Shown here piece by piece: positions 15,872 through 24,347 of a stretch of 64,000 bases of DNA. The notes under the pieces were generated by a model that had not been told where the DNA came from, made no database searches, and was given only the letters and a program-made list of their open reading frames with translations. Where the stretch lies: contig NZ_KB908470.1 in assembly GCF_000381965.1 (NCBI RefSeq), forward strand, positions 18,454-82,453. The letters are read 5' to 3'. Position numbers and translations under genes: made by a program. The stretch is from Oceanimonas smirnovii ATCC BAA-899 (lineage in GTDB: Bacteria; Pseudomonadota; Gammaproteobacteria; Enterobacterales; Aeromonadaceae). The first letter of the stretch is position 1; every line of letters starts with the position of its first letter.

Positions 15872-18744
15872 TGCTGGAACTGGTCACCGGTGGCGGCAAG
15901 CAGGATCCTGTGTTCAACCAGCCACTGTTAACGCCACTGCTTGATGCCATTAACCAGGCCGGCAAGGGCAGTGCCATTACCATGGCGGTGTCTTTTATTC
16001 GTCAGAGTGGGCTGTGGCTGCTGAAAGATGCGTTGCATGAAGCGCTGGGGCGGGGGGCCACATTGCGGGTGCTCACGTCCGATTATCTGGATGTAACCGA
16101 GCCGGTGGCACTCAGAGAGCTGATGCTGCTGGCCGAGCGCAGTGCCGATGTGCGTATTTACCAAAGCAGCGGCGAGGCTGGCTTTCATCTCAAGTCTTAT
16201 CTGTTTATTCAGCAACAGGGCGAGCAGCAGCTGCAGGGCAAAGGCTTTGTGGGCTCCAGTAATTTATCGAAAGCGGCACTGACCCAGTCGCTGGAATGGA
16301 GCTGGCAGCTGACGGTGAATGATGTTCACAGTCCGGCGGCCAGCAGCCTGCTGGCGCTGCAGGCGCAGATGGAGCGACTGTTTAACGACAGCCGGGTAGT
16401 CCCGCTTTCCAGTGAATGGATAGATGATTACCTCAAGCGTTATCGCCAAAGCCCGTTAACCCATCTTCGGCTGGTTACCGGCGACACCCGCAGCGATGAC
16501 GAAACCCTGCGCGAAACCCCCATGCCCAACAGCGTGCAGGAAGCAGCATTGGCGGCATTGCAGGCCAGCCGGACCGAGGGCTATCGCCGTGGTCTGGTGG
16601 TGATGGCCACCGGCCTTGGCAAAACCTGGCTGGCAGCCTTTGATGTGCGCCAGATGCAAGCCGCGCGCATTTTGTTTGTGGCTCACAGAGACGAGATTAT
16701 TCGTCAGGCTCAGTCCACTTTTATTCACATGAACCCCGACGCACACACCGGCCTGTATACCGGCGATCAGAAAGAGCAGGCCAACTGGCTGTTTGCTTCG
16801 GTGCAGACCCTGGGGCAGGATGCTCATCTCAAACGGTTTGACCGGGAACACTTCGATTACATCGTAGTGGACGAATTTCACCATGCCACGGCGTCGTCTT
16901 ATCGTCGGCTGCTGGATCACTTTAGGCCAAAGTTTTTACTGGGCCTGACCGCCACTCCCGACCGCACCGATCAGGCGGATATTCTGGCCCTGTGCGACGA
17001 CAATCTGGTGTTTGAGTGCCACCTGCGGGAAGCCATAGAGCGCCGTCATCTGGTGCCGCTGGTCTATCACGGCATTTATGACGAGCATATCAACTACGAG
17101 GACATTCCATGGCGCAATGGCCGCTTTGATCCTGATGCTCTGGATCATGCCTTTGCCAGCCAAAAGCGGGCCAGGCACGCGCTGGAACAATGGCGACGGC
17201 TGGGGCGCAGCCGCACTCTGGCGTTTTGTGTATCGGTGCGTCATGCCGAATTTATGGCGCGGATCTTTCAGGAAGCCGGCATTAACGCCGCCGCCGTCTA
17301 TGCCGGATCTTCGCTGCCCCGTAACCAGGCACTGAAGGATCTTGCTGTAGGCCGGCTCAGCGTGATCTTCTCGGTGGATTTGTTTAACGAAGGTACGGAT
17401 CTTCCTGCCATCGACACTCTGCTGATGTTGCGGCCCACCGAATCGCGCATTGTGTTTTTGCAGCAACTGGGTCGCGGCCTGCGCCTGCACCCGGGCAAGC
17501 AGGATCTGATGGTGATTGATCTGGTGGGCAATCACAGATCCTGTCTGTTTAAACCCTGGCAATTGCAGGAGACGCTGGGGGGATCAGGCACGCCGGGAGT
17601 AACCGATATCACGCTGCCGCCCGGCTGCTTTATTAATCTGGATCCGCAAGTGATCAAACTTGCCGATCAACTGCGTTACGGCAGTCGGGTGAGAGTAGCC
17701 GATGATTATGTGCGCCTGCGGGATCAACTGGGATCACGGCCTACGGCGGTGCAGGTCTTTCAGGCAAATATCGATTTTACCAAGGTGCGCAAGCAGCACG
17801 GCAGCTGGTTTGGGCTGGTACAAGAGCAGGGTGATCTGCCGGCGAACGCCGAGCGTGTGCTGGCAAAACTACATGATTTTTTGCTGACCGGCATTGAAAC
17901 CACCCGGCTTGCCAAGTGCTTCAAGCTGATTTTATTGCAGGCGCTGCTAGAGCTGGACGGCCTGCGTGAGCCGCCTCTGCTTAGCGAACTGGCCGAGCAG
18001 TCCCGGCTGGTGCTGGAGCGCCATCCTGATTTATTTATGCAGGATTTGCCCAAGCCTCAGCAGACCATGGCAGGCAACTCTGCCCAGTGGCTCAGCTACT
18101 GGAGCAGAAATCCGATAAAACACAGCACCAGCGGCAGCGGAGACTCTCAGGCTGACTACTGGTTCGAGATTCAGAATGAGCGCTTTTGTCCGCGCTTCAG
18201 CCTGCCGCTCAACGAGCTGAGTACTCTGCACGACATGATGCAGGAACTGGTGGACTTGCGGCTGGCAGAATACCGCCGGCGCAAGAATAAAGCCAAAACG
18301 GAGCAGATTACGCCAAGCGCCGAGGTGGTGAAGCTGCCGTATTATCCGAACCTAAAAATTGCCTGTGGCCATTTCAGAACCGGCAGCAGCGATGGTGCGG
18401 AAATGATGCCGGTGCCCGAAACAAAAGTGCGCGTGGATCCTCTGCATCACTTTCTGGCCAGAGCAAAAGGCAACTCAATGAATGGCGGTAAGCATCCGGT
18501 GAACGACGGCGATCTGCTGTTGCTGGAGTGGATTACTCCAGACCATGCCGGCAGCATCAGCAACCAGACGGTGGCTATAGAGCGGCAGGATCAAACCGGT
18601 GACGATCAATACCTGCTGCGGGTAGTGCGCAAAATCGCCGAGGGCAGCTATCTGCTGCACGCCACCAACCCGGATTATGAAGACATTGCCGTTACCGAGG
18701 AAATGAAGCCGTTTGCGCGGCTGAAGCAGGTAGTGGAGGGCTGA
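15871..18744 (+). CDS. PLD-like / SF2 helicase / S24-like fusion protein
   Basis: A 957-residue protein in four parts. Residues 1-170 resemble a phospholipase-D nuclease (FHLKSYLF and GFVGSSNLSKAAL, one HxK with downstream GSSN). Residues 220-560 are an SF2 helicase: Walker A MATGLGKTW near 246, DEFHHA near 335, LGLTATPDRTD, FNEGTDLP and QQLGRGLRLHPGK near 530. A middle region follows. The last 110 residues resemble an S24 (LexA/UmuD) domain: ARAKGNSMNGG with Ser869 and a GDLLLLEW strand. The catalytic Lys position of LexA appears to be Arg917 (YLLRVVRKI), so autoproteolysis is doubtful. AAGGAGAG precedes the ATG. The architecture resembles DUF3427-type defence helicases. It partners the upstream methyltransferase. 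Confidence 0.88.
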   Translation: MLELVTGGGKQDPVFNQPLLTPLLDAINQAGKGSAITMAVSFIRQSGLWLLKDALHEALGRGATLRVLTSDYLDVTEPVALRELMLLAERSADVRIYQSSGEAGFHLKSYLFIQQQGEQQLQGKGFVGSSNLSKAALTQSLEWSWQLTVNDVHSPAASSLLALQAQMERLFNDSRVVPLSSEWIDDYLKRYRQSPLTHLRLVTGDTRSDDETLRETPMPNSVQEAALAALQASRTEGYRRGLVVMATGLGKTWLAAFDVRQMQAARILFVAHRDEIIRQAQSTFIHMNPDAHTGLYTGDQKEQANWLFASVQTLGQDAHLKRFDREHFDYIVVDEFHHATASSYRRLLDHFRPKFLLGLTATPDRTDQADILALCDDNLVFECHLREAIERRHLVPLVYHGIYDEHINYEDIPWRNGRFDPDALDHAFASQKRARHALEQWRRLGRSRTLAFCVSVRHAEFMARIFQEAGINAAAVYAGSSLPRNQALKDLAVGRLSVIFSVDLFNEGTDLPAIDTLLMLRPTESRIVFLQQLGRGLRLHPGKQDLMVIDLVGNHRSCLFKPWQLQETLGGSGTPGVTDITLPPGCFINLDPQVIKLADQLRYGSRVRVADDYVRLRDQLGSRPTAVQVFQANIDFTKVRKQHGSWFGLVQEQGDLPANAERVLAKLHDFLLTGIETTRLAKCFKLILLQALLELDGLREPPLLSELAEQSRLVLERHPDLFMQDLPKPQQTMAGNSAQWLSYWSRNPIKHSTSGSGDSQADYWFEIQNERFCPRFSLPLNELSTLHDMMQELVDLRLAEYRRRKNKAKTEQITPSAEVVKLPYYPNLKIACGHFRTGSSDGAEMMPVPETKVRVDPLHHFLARAKGNSMNGGKHPVNDGDLLLLEWITPDHAGSISNQTVAIERQDQTGDDQYLLRVVRKIAEGSYLLHATNPDYEDIAVTEEMKPFARLKQVVEG

Positions 18745-18748
18745 TCCC

Positions 18749-18892
18749 TCATTCTACTACCGCCCTTTTCGCTACCGGCATTTTGAACACCAGCGCCAGG
18801 GCAAGCACCAGAGTCAGGCCTTCGGCCAGAGGCAGTAACCCGGCCAAATGGAGCAGGAAAAAGCAGGGATGAGCGGGTATGATGGCCGACAT
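18749..18892 (-). CDS. Possible 47-residue hydrophobic protein or gene remnant
   Basis: An open frame on the minus strand between the helicase and the ATPase encodes 47 residues, with a strongly hydrophobic centre (FFLLHLAGLLPLAEGLTLVL) and a basic tail ending MPVAKRAVVE. Its codons (CTG, GCC, GTG) look like host coding DNA. There is no ribosome-binding site before the ATG, and the start is only 18 bp from the divergent ATPase start. It may be a small membrane protein, the 3' scar of a gene lost when the island was assembled, or chance. Confidence 0.3.
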   Translation of the reverse strand: MSAIIPAHPCFFLLHLAGLLPLAEGLTLVLALALVFKMPVAKRAVVE

Positions 18893-18909
18893 AAAGAGAG
18901 AGGCCAACA

Positions 18910-20205
18910 GTGAAAATCAAAAAACTCACACTGACCAATTTTCGTCGCTTCGCCGAGTTTGAAATCGGCTTTGAACAGCAGTTGACCGTGCTGGTCGCCC
19001 GCAACGGGGCGGGCAAGTCCAGTGTACTGGATGCGGTGGCTACGGCTCTGGGACCGTTTCTGACGCGCTTGCCTGGTGTGTCGGGACTTAATCCCAGAGA
19101 TCTCGACTTTCGAGTATTTGAAGATGGCCAGAAGCCCCCTTTTATGCGCATTGCCTGTGAAAGTTACGATGGCATTTGCTGGGATCGTACAGAAAAACGG
19201 GATAAAACCAAAAAAACGGCGGCGCAAATTCCCGATGGCTTGGGGATTAAGCAACTTAATGACCACGTAGATTGCTTTGTTGATGCTCATAATGAAGGCG
19301 ACGATTATCAGTTGCCAGTTTTCGTTTATTACGGCACCGGCCGGGGCGTATTTGATGTGCCTCAGCGTAAAAAGGGATTTGGCAAGGTGTTTTCCCGCTT
19401 TGAGGCTCTGGATGGAGCGCTGGAAAGCCGCACTAACTTCAGGCGCTTTGTTGAGTATTTTTACTTTCTGGAAGGTCAGGAATCCAGGTTGCAGAAGGAG
19501 AAGCGCTCCTTTGATGTTGAACTACCGGAACTCAAAGCCATTCGTGCAGCTGTGCAGCGGCTGATGCCGGAATTCAGCAACCCAAGAGGCGCTCATCCTG
19601 CCGGTATCATGGTTGACTGGACGGTAGAAAAGGAAGTGAAGCAGCTGCGTATTGAGCAACTTAGCGATGGTTACCGCACCACACTCGCTATGGTAATGGA
19701 CATTGCCGCCCGTATGGCCGAGGCCAACCCGTCCATGGCTGATCCGCTGGAGACGGAGGGGGTGGTACTTATCGACGAAGTCGACTTGCATCTGCATCCG
19801 GGCTGGCAACAACGCATTCTGCCGGATCTCACTCGTACCTTCCCCAATGTGCAGTTTATTGTTACTACTCACAGCCCTCAGGTGGTTAGTACAGTGCTAC
19901 CGCAGTCGTTGCGGGTGATCGACTGGCAAGCAGATACACCGCGGTTGTTGCCGGTAGATTTTTCTCTGGGTGCTGAGTCACAACAGGTGCTTAAGCAAGT
20001 ATTGGGAGTTGATTCCAGGCCCGAGAAGCTTGAAATTGTCGGCAAGTTGCACCGTTATCAGCAACTGGTGGCTGAAGATGCTTGGGACAGTGAAGAAGCG
20101 CTGACGCTGCGACGGGAATTGGATCAGTGGGGTGCAGAGCATGAGCCGGAATTGCTGCGCCTTGATATGGATATTCGTCTCAAGGAACTGGACCGCTCTT
20201 TATGA
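18910..20205 (+). CDS. Septu-like AAA/ABC ATPase (PtuA-type)
   Basis: A 431-residue ATPase of the OLD/RecF-like AAA_21 type. It has Walker A ARNGAGKSS (Lys36), an ABC-type signature EQLSDGYRT near residue 252, Walker B GVVLIDEVDLHLHP near 290, and a switch histidine in TTHSPQVV near 320. It starts with GTG at 18910 behind AGAGAGAGG. Its end overlaps the HNH gene (ATGA at 20202), the arrangement of Septu anti-phage systems (PtuA ATPase plus PtuB HNH nuclease) and of the effector part of Ec78-type retrons. No reverse transcriptase or msr/msd is near, so stand-alone Septu is favoured. In that system the ATPase controls nuclease activation; activity here is inferred. Confidence 0.85.
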   Translation: MKIKKLTLTNFRRFAEFEIGFEQQLTVLVARNGAGKSSVLDAVATALGPFLTRLPGVSGLNPRDLDFRVFEDGQKPPFMRIACESYDGICWDRTEKRDKTKKTAAQIPDGLGIKQLNDHVDCFVDAHNEGDDYQLPVFVYYGTGRGVFDVPQRKKGFGKVFSRFEALDGALESRTNFRRFVEYFYFLEGQESRLQKEKRSFDVELPELKAIRAAVQRLMPEFSNPRGAHPAGIMVDWTVEKEVKQLRIEQLSDGYRTTLAMVMDIAARMAEANPSMADPLETEGVVLIDEVDLHLHPGWQQRILPDLTRTFPNVQFIVTTHSPQVVSTVLPQSLRVIDWQADTPRLLPVDFSLGAESQQVLKQVLGVDSRPEKLEIVGKLHRYQQLVAEDAWDSEEALTLRRELDQWGAEHEPELLRLDMDIRLKELDRSL

Positions 20206-20999
20206 AAAAGGTGTTGAAAGGTAAGGAGCCGGACCAACTCAAACGTTATCGTGCAGATTTTCCCGACCACAATTGGAAACAGTGCACTCAGGGTGGCTCA
20301 ACCAAAACACGCAAGCAAGAAATCAGAGTCCGCCGGCAACAGATCCAGCAGCAACTGCGGGAGGATCAAGGTGGTCTCTGTGCCTATTGCGAAATCGATT
20401 TGAGACCTGCTGCCTCTGATGGCGTTGCGGATCTGCGGGTTGAGCACTTCCATCCCAAGTCTGACAACAGCACTGATCATAACTGGCACCTGGACTGGCA
20501 AAATTTGTTGGCCTGCTGCCATGGTGGCTCCCGGCCGGACGTAGTAGAAGCCGGCGTGCGCTACTCCAGCCCGGATCACAGCTGTGATGTTCCCAAGGCT
20601 GAGCAGAACTGGGATAACCTTATTCTCAATCCGCTACAGCTACCTGCCTCTCCATGCCTGTTCAAGTATCAACGAGCCAATGGTGCCATCCTGGTTAACA
20701 TTGAGCACTGCCAGCAGGCCGGTATAGAGCAGGCCCGGGCTCAGGCGACCATCGAAAACCTGAGGCTGGATGCCGACAGGCTACGCCGTTTGCGCAAGGG
20801 AGAGCTGGACCGTATTAATGAACTGCTCAGAAACCTGGTGCAGCAGGGCAAGTCTGTCGAAGCTGCCCGGTCACACCTGGCCAGGGCCCTGCTGCGTAAA
20901 GACAGTGAGCAGCAGTGGCCGAGGTTCTTTTCCGCTATTCGCAGTTATCTGGGCCGTGCGGCTGAAGAGCAGCTGACAGCTATTAACTATGATGGTTGA
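20202..20999 (+). CDS. HNH nuclease, PtuB/TIGR02646 type
   Basis: A 265-residue HNH endonuclease. The core CAYCEIDL (Cys60, Cys63), VEHFHPKS (Glu81-His82, His84) and DWQNLLACCHGGS (Asn101, Cys105/106) form the beta-beta-alpha-metal nuclease with an additional CxxC pair. This is the layout of TIGR02646 proteins annotated as retron/Septu HNH effectors. The N-terminus is basic (MKKVLKGKEP) and the C-terminal half is helical (RLRRLRKGELDRINELLRNL). It is translationally coupled to the ATPase. In Septu and Ec78 the nuclease degrades nucleic acid (tRNA or DNA, depending on the member) on infection; the target here is unknown. Confidence 0.85.
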   Translation: MKKVLKGKEPDQLKRYRADFPDHNWKQCTQGGSTKTRKQEIRVRRQQIQQQLREDQGGLCAYCEIDLRPAASDGVADLRVEHFHPKSDNSTDHNWHLDWQNLLACCHGGSRPDVVEAGVRYSSPDHSCDVPKAEQNWDNLILNPLQLPASPCLFKYQRANGAILVNIEHCQQAGIEQARAQATIENLRLDADRLRRLRKGELDRINELLRNLVQQGKSVEAARSHLARALLRKDSEQQWPRFFSAIRSYLGRAAEEQLTAINYDG

Positions 21000-21035
21000 G
21001 TGTTGTTCAAAACTCGCAACGCCAGCTTGTTATCT

Positions 21036-21121
21036 TGCCGATGCGCTTGAGTCTGGTGATGCCATGTATATATCCAAGGCGATCGGCATTATCGTCCGTC
21101 CTCATCATTGAGCATCATTAA
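21036..21121 (+). pseudogene. Internally deleted antitoxin gene remnant
   Basis: Bases 21036-21090 match 21616-21670 inside the intact antitoxin gene with about five differences in 55. The sequence then jumps to a stretch equivalent to the gene's last bases (CCTCAT...TGAGCATCATTAA, against 21820-21841). The similarity continues past the stop into the same GCGGCGGCTAC 3' flank. The middle of the gene is gone and the joint is frameshifted, so no protein is made. It is a decayed tandem copy. Confidence 0.8.
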
Positions 21122-21247
21122 CCTTTAAGGCCGGCTGCACAGGAACGCCAGCTAAAGCGGCGGCTACATTTGTGTGTAACCAGAGTTTTATGGGCAAATA
21201 AAAGCGCTGTATTGTTTGGTTGTAACTTTTAAACTACAATTCACGCT

Positions 21248-21552
21248 ATGAAGGTTATCGAATCAACCAAGTTCCGGCAATGGCTGAAAAAGCTCAGAGA
21301 CGACACAGGCAGAGCCAAGGTTGTTTCCCGAGTCAGCCTCTTGCTGCCGGCCTGCCTGGCGATGTGGCCCCTGTTGGGCAGGGCGTAAGCGAGCTACGCA
21401 TTCACTATGGGCCTGGCTATCGGGTTTACTTCTACCAGCAAGGTGAGGTGCTGGTGTTGTTGCTGTGTGGTGGCGACAAAGGGAGTCAACGTCGCGATAT
21501 CGAAACCGCCCATCAGTTGTTGAAGGAATGGAGGGAGCAGCATCATGGCTGA
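21248..21552 (+). pseudogene. RelE/HigB-type toxin gene with a frameshift
   Basis: The locus encodes a toxin of the RelE/ParE superfamily, addiction-module killer type, in two frames. ATG 21248 starts MKVIESTKFRQWLKKLRDD, and after about 30 codons the homologous sequence continues in another frame as LAAGLPGDVAPVGQGVSELRIHYGPGYRVYFYQQ to GGDKGSQRRDIETA. The frames join at about 21338, where one base is missing (CT where a CGT-like codon is expected). The antitoxin start overlaps its end. A sequencing error must be excluded; otherwise the toxin is dead while its antitoxin is retained. Confidence 0.8.
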
Positions 21553-21841
21553 AACATTCACCGAGTTTGACCCTGCCGAATATCTGAGCACCCCTGAGGC
21601 CATTGCCGAGTTCATTGCTGATGCGCTTGAGTCTGGTGATGCCACTTACATATCTAAGGCGATCGGCATTGCCGCCCGAGCCAGAGGCATGACTGATCTG
21701 GCCAGAGAAACCGGCTTGTCCCGCGAACAGCTTTACCGCAGCTTTAGCGAGCGGGGTAACCCTACCCTGAAAACCGTCATGGCCGTGACTCGCGCCCTTG
21801 GCGTGGACATCACTGCACGGCCTCATGTTGAGCATCATTAA
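21545..21841 (+). CDS. Antitoxin, addiction-module antidote (HTH) protein
   Basis: A 98-residue XRE-type helix-turn-helix protein of the putative addiction module antidote family (TIGR02684-like). EFDPAEYLSTPEAIAEFIADAL is followed by the HTH (MTDLARETGLSREQLYRSFSERGNPTLKTVMAV). It overlaps the end of the toxin frame by 8 bp. In intact modules the antitoxin binds and neutralises the partner mRNA interferase and autorepresses the operon. Here the partner is frameshifted, so the antitoxin is either a relic or protects against a related toxin elsewhere. Confidence 0.88.
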   Translation: MAETFTEFDPAEYLSTPEAIAEFIADALESGDATYISKAIGIAARARGMTDLARETGLSREQLYRSFSERGNPTLKTVMAVTRALGVDITARPHVEHH

Positions 21842-21899
21842 TTTTTTAAGGCCTGTTGTACAGGCCCCGCCGGCTGAAGCGGCGGCTACAAACAAGAAA

Positions 21900-21929
21900 A
21901 AGGCGTTAACTCTTTCGAGGTAACGCCTT
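21900..21929 (-). terminator. Terminator of the dusB-fis operon
   Basis: Stem AAGGCGTTA / TAACGCCTT (21900-21908, 21921-21929). Read on the minus strand it is followed by TTTTCTTG, 28 bp after the fis stop. Confidence 0.85.
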
Positions 21930-21956
21930 AAAAATCAGTGCTTTAACTGAATATTA

Positions 21957-22256
21957 TCAGTTCATTCCATACTTTTTGAGCTTTTTACGCAGAGTGCCGC
22001 GGTTAATGCCCATCATGTTGGCAGCGCGGGTCTGGTTGCCGCGGGTATACTGCATGATCACGTCCAGCATGGGCGCTTCGACTTCGGAGAGAACCAGTTC
22101 ATACAGCTCGGTTACTTCCTGGCCGTTAAGCTGGGACAGGTAGTTGCGCAGGGCCTGATCCACAGAGTTGCGCAGCGGGCGCTGGGTCGGCTGCTCGGAA
22201 GTTGCAGATTTGGTGGTAGTTACCAGTGCGTCAGAAGTCGTAGTTTGTTCGAACAT
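21957..22256 (-). CDS. fis: Nucleoid protein and transcription factor Fis
   Basis: Fis is a homodimeric DNA-bending protein controlling rRNA promoters, recombination and nucleoid structure. The 99 residues end with the nearly invariant HTH ([30 protein letters not shown]), preceded by the dimerisation helices ([30 protein letters not shown]). The N-terminal beta-hairpin region is Thr/Ser rich. The gene lies 2 bp behind dusB in the standard gammaproteobacterial operon and is read from the dusB promoter. Confidence 0.98.
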   Translation of the reverse strand: MFEQTTTSDALVTTTKSATSEQPTQRPLRNSVDQALRNYLSQLNGQEVTELYELVLSEVEAPMLDVIMQYTRGNQTRAANMMGINRGTLRKKLKKYGMN

Positions 22257-22258
22257 AT

Positions 22259-23248
22259 TCAGTCGGCTCTTCTATTGTTCGTTAAGCTATTATTCGCGAA
22301 AAACTGCTCCAAGGCGTCGAGCTGTTGCTCGGCATCCTCGATAGCGTTGAAATTACGGCGAAAGTCACGGCCCGCCTCACTTTCCTGCAAGTACCAGCCC
22401 ACATGTTTTCGGGCAATCCTTGGACCCATTACCTCGCCATAAAAGTCATGCAGCGCGGTAACGTGTTCCCGAATCATTGCCTGCTCCTGTTCCGTCGGGA
22501 GCGGGGCGGGCAGGGTGCCTTGCTCAAGATAATGGCGGATTTCTCTGAAAATCCATGGTCGTCCCTGGGCAGCCCGGCCAATCATAATGGCATCGGCACC
22601 GGTGTAATCCAGCACAAACCGCGCCTTTTGCGGACTGCTGATATCTCCGTTGGCAACAACGGGGATCGAGACGGCCTGTTTTATTGCCCTGATGGTGTCG
22701 TATTCCGCGTTTCCCTTATACATGCAGGCGCGAGTGCGGCCATGCACGGCAAGAGCCCGAATTCCGCAGTCTTCGGCAATGCGGGCAATGTGCACGCCGT
22801 TGCGGTTATCCGTGTCCCAGCCAGTACGAATTTTCAGGGTAACGGGCACCGGCACTGCATTTACCACGGCGCTGACAATGTCCTGCACCAGCTCCGGGAA
22901 TTGCAGCAGGGCGGAGCCTGCCATCTTTTTATTTACTTTCTTTGCCGGACAGCCCATGTTGATGTCGATGATCTGCGCGCCCTGATCCACATTGTATCGG
23001 GCGGCATCGGCCATCAGCTCCGGATCGGCACCAGCAATTTGCACGGAGCGAATACCGGCCTCACCAGCATGATCCATTCGCCGGCGCGATTTGTCGGAAT
23101 CCCGCAAACGGGGATTGGCCGACATCATTTCCGACACGGCCATGCCGGCCCCCATGCGCATGCACAGGGTGCGGAAGGGTCTGTCGGTCACGCCCGCCAT
23201 GGGTGCAACCAGTAACGGTGCGTCCAGTTTGTAAGGACCAATTTCCAT
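22259..23248 (-). CDS. dusB: tRNA-dihydrouridine synthase B
   Basis: An FMN enzyme that reduces uridine to dihydrouridine in the tRNA D-loop. At 329 residues it has [26 protein letters not shown] (FMN-binding TIM barrel start), [12 protein letters not shown] with the catalytic Cys, [27 protein letters not shown] and [13 protein letters not shown]. The C-terminal tRNA-recognition helices include HVGWYL. It is the first gene of the dusB-fis operon and has a growth-rate-type promoter upstream. Confidence 0.97.
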   Translation of the reverse strand: MEIGPYKLDAPLLVAPMAGVTDRPFRTLCMRMGAGMAVSEMMSANPRLRDSDKSRRRMDHAGEAGIRSVQIAGADPELMADAARYNVDQGAQIIDINMGCPAKKVNKKMAGSALLQFPELVQDIVSAVVNAVPVPVTLKIRTGWDTDNRNGVHIARIAEDCGIRALAVHGRTRACMYKGNAEYDTIRAIKQAVSIPVVANGDISSPQKARFVLDYTGADAIMIGRAAQGRPWIFREIRHYLEQGTLPAPLPTEQEQAMIREHVTALHDFYGEVMGPRIARKHVGWYLQESEAGRDFRRNFNAIEDAEQQLDALEQFFANNSLTNNRRAD

Positions 23249-23280
23249 GAGGTTAAGGCTGTCTTGGCTCAGGGTCGCGT

Positions 23281-23309
23281 ATCTTACGCATTTTTAACGG
23301 TGCTGAAAA
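23281..23309 (-). promoter_or_regulatory. Promoter of dusB-fis with GC-rich discriminator
   Basis: On the minus strand a -35-like TTTTCA (23304-23309) is 17 bp from -10 TAAGAT (23281-23286), followed by the GC-rich ACGCGACCC between -10 and the expected start. A GC discriminator is the hallmark of stringently controlled promoters, as known for fis in E. coli. Position is about 30 bp before dusB. Confidence 0.55.
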
Positions 23310-23420
23310 GCTCACAAATTGACCGGCGCATAAATTTTTATAAGTCAAGGTTCTGGTGTATTTTTTATGCAGTTTCAAGAGGGCTTTGGGGCTTTAAAAG
23401 GCCCCGAAAGGAGCCTTTAG

Positions 23421-24296
23421 TCAGCGCTTGCTGCCGTTCAGGCGGGCCCATTCTTCCCGGAACTCAGGCGCAGCCATATCAAACCACTGGTCGTACACCT
23501 GATTCAGACCATCGGCCTGGGTTTCCAGAATGCCGGACAGCGCCAGTTTGCCGCCTGTGCGCACCAGGCTGCTGATCACCGGAGAGAGTTCTTTCAGCGG
23601 GCCGGCCAGAATGTTGGCCACCACCACATCGGCGGTGAGGCCTTCGGGCTGATCCTGGGGCAGATATACGCTCAGGCGGTCGGCCACGCCGTTGCGCTCA
23701 GCGTTGTCTTTGCTGGCCTGCAGCGCCTGAGGGTCAATGTCGATGCCAATCACTTCCTTGGCACCCAGCTTGAGCGCGGCAAGGCCAAGAATGCCTGAGC
23801 CGCAGCCAAAGTCGATCACGGTTTTGCCGGTGAGATCCTGGCCGTCGAGCCATTCCAGACACAGTGCCGTGGTGGGGTGAGTACCGGTGCCAAAGGCCAG
23901 GCCCGGATCCAGCATCACGTTGACGGCATCGGGCTCGGGCACATCGCGCCAGCTGGGGCAAATCCACAGCCGGTTGCCAAAGCGCATGGGATGAAAGCTG
24001 TCCATCCACTCGCGCACCCAGTCCTTGTCTTCCAGCTGCTCTACCTTATATACCAGATCTTTGCGGTAGAACTTTTTCAGAAAGTCGATGATGGGGGCCG
24101 GATCAGTTTCGGCGTCGAACAGTCCCACCACTACGGTGTCGTCCCACAACAGGGTTTCACCGGGCAGAGGCTCAAACACCGGCTTGTCTTCGGCGTCCAT
24201 GTAGGTCACCGCCTGAGCGCCACGGCCAGACAGCATATTGCTGACCTTGTCGGCGGTTTTTTCGGTGGCGTTGATGCGAATTTGTATCCAGGGCAT
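23421..24296 (-). CDS. prmA: Ribosomal protein L11 methyltransferase
   Basis: PrmA trimethylates ribosomal protein L11 at several lysines and the N-terminus. The 291 residues comprise the N-terminal L11-binding domain ([41 protein letters not shown]) and a Rossmann methyltransferase: [22 protein letters not shown] (family signature), [20 protein letters not shown] (motif I), GIDIDPQAL and [10 protein letters not shown]. The gene sits between panF and dusB as in E. coli; a small hairpin (23384-23410) follows the stop. Confidence 0.97.
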   Translation of the reverse strand: MPWIQIRINATEKTADKVSNMLSGRGAQAVTYMDAEDKPVFEPLPGETLLWDDTVVVGLFDAETDPAPIIDFLKKFYRKDLVYKVEQLEDKDWVREWMDSFHPMRFGNRLWICPSWRDVPEPDAVNVMLDPGLAFGTGTHPTTALCLEWLDGQDLTGKTVIDFGCGSGILGLAALKLGAKEVIGIDIDPQALQASKDNAERNGVADRLSVYLPQDQPEGLTADVVVANILAGPLKELSPVISSLVRTGGKLALSGILETQADGLNQVYDQWFDMAAPEFREEWARLNGSKR

Positions 24297-24347
24297 GGCA
24301 GTCTTCGTTAGGGGTTAAAGAGCATATTCTATCATATTGCCGCCGTG

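Noticed and set aside
15287..20999. Interpretation as a type I or III restriction-modification system
   Set aside because: The methyltransferase lacks DNA-amino-methylase NPPY/DPPY, there is no specificity subunit, and the ATPase/HNH pair fits Septu better.
18910..20999. Retron Ec78-type system
   Set aside because: The ATPase and HNH match the effectors, but no reverse transcriptase or msr/msd-like structured RNA lies within the window.
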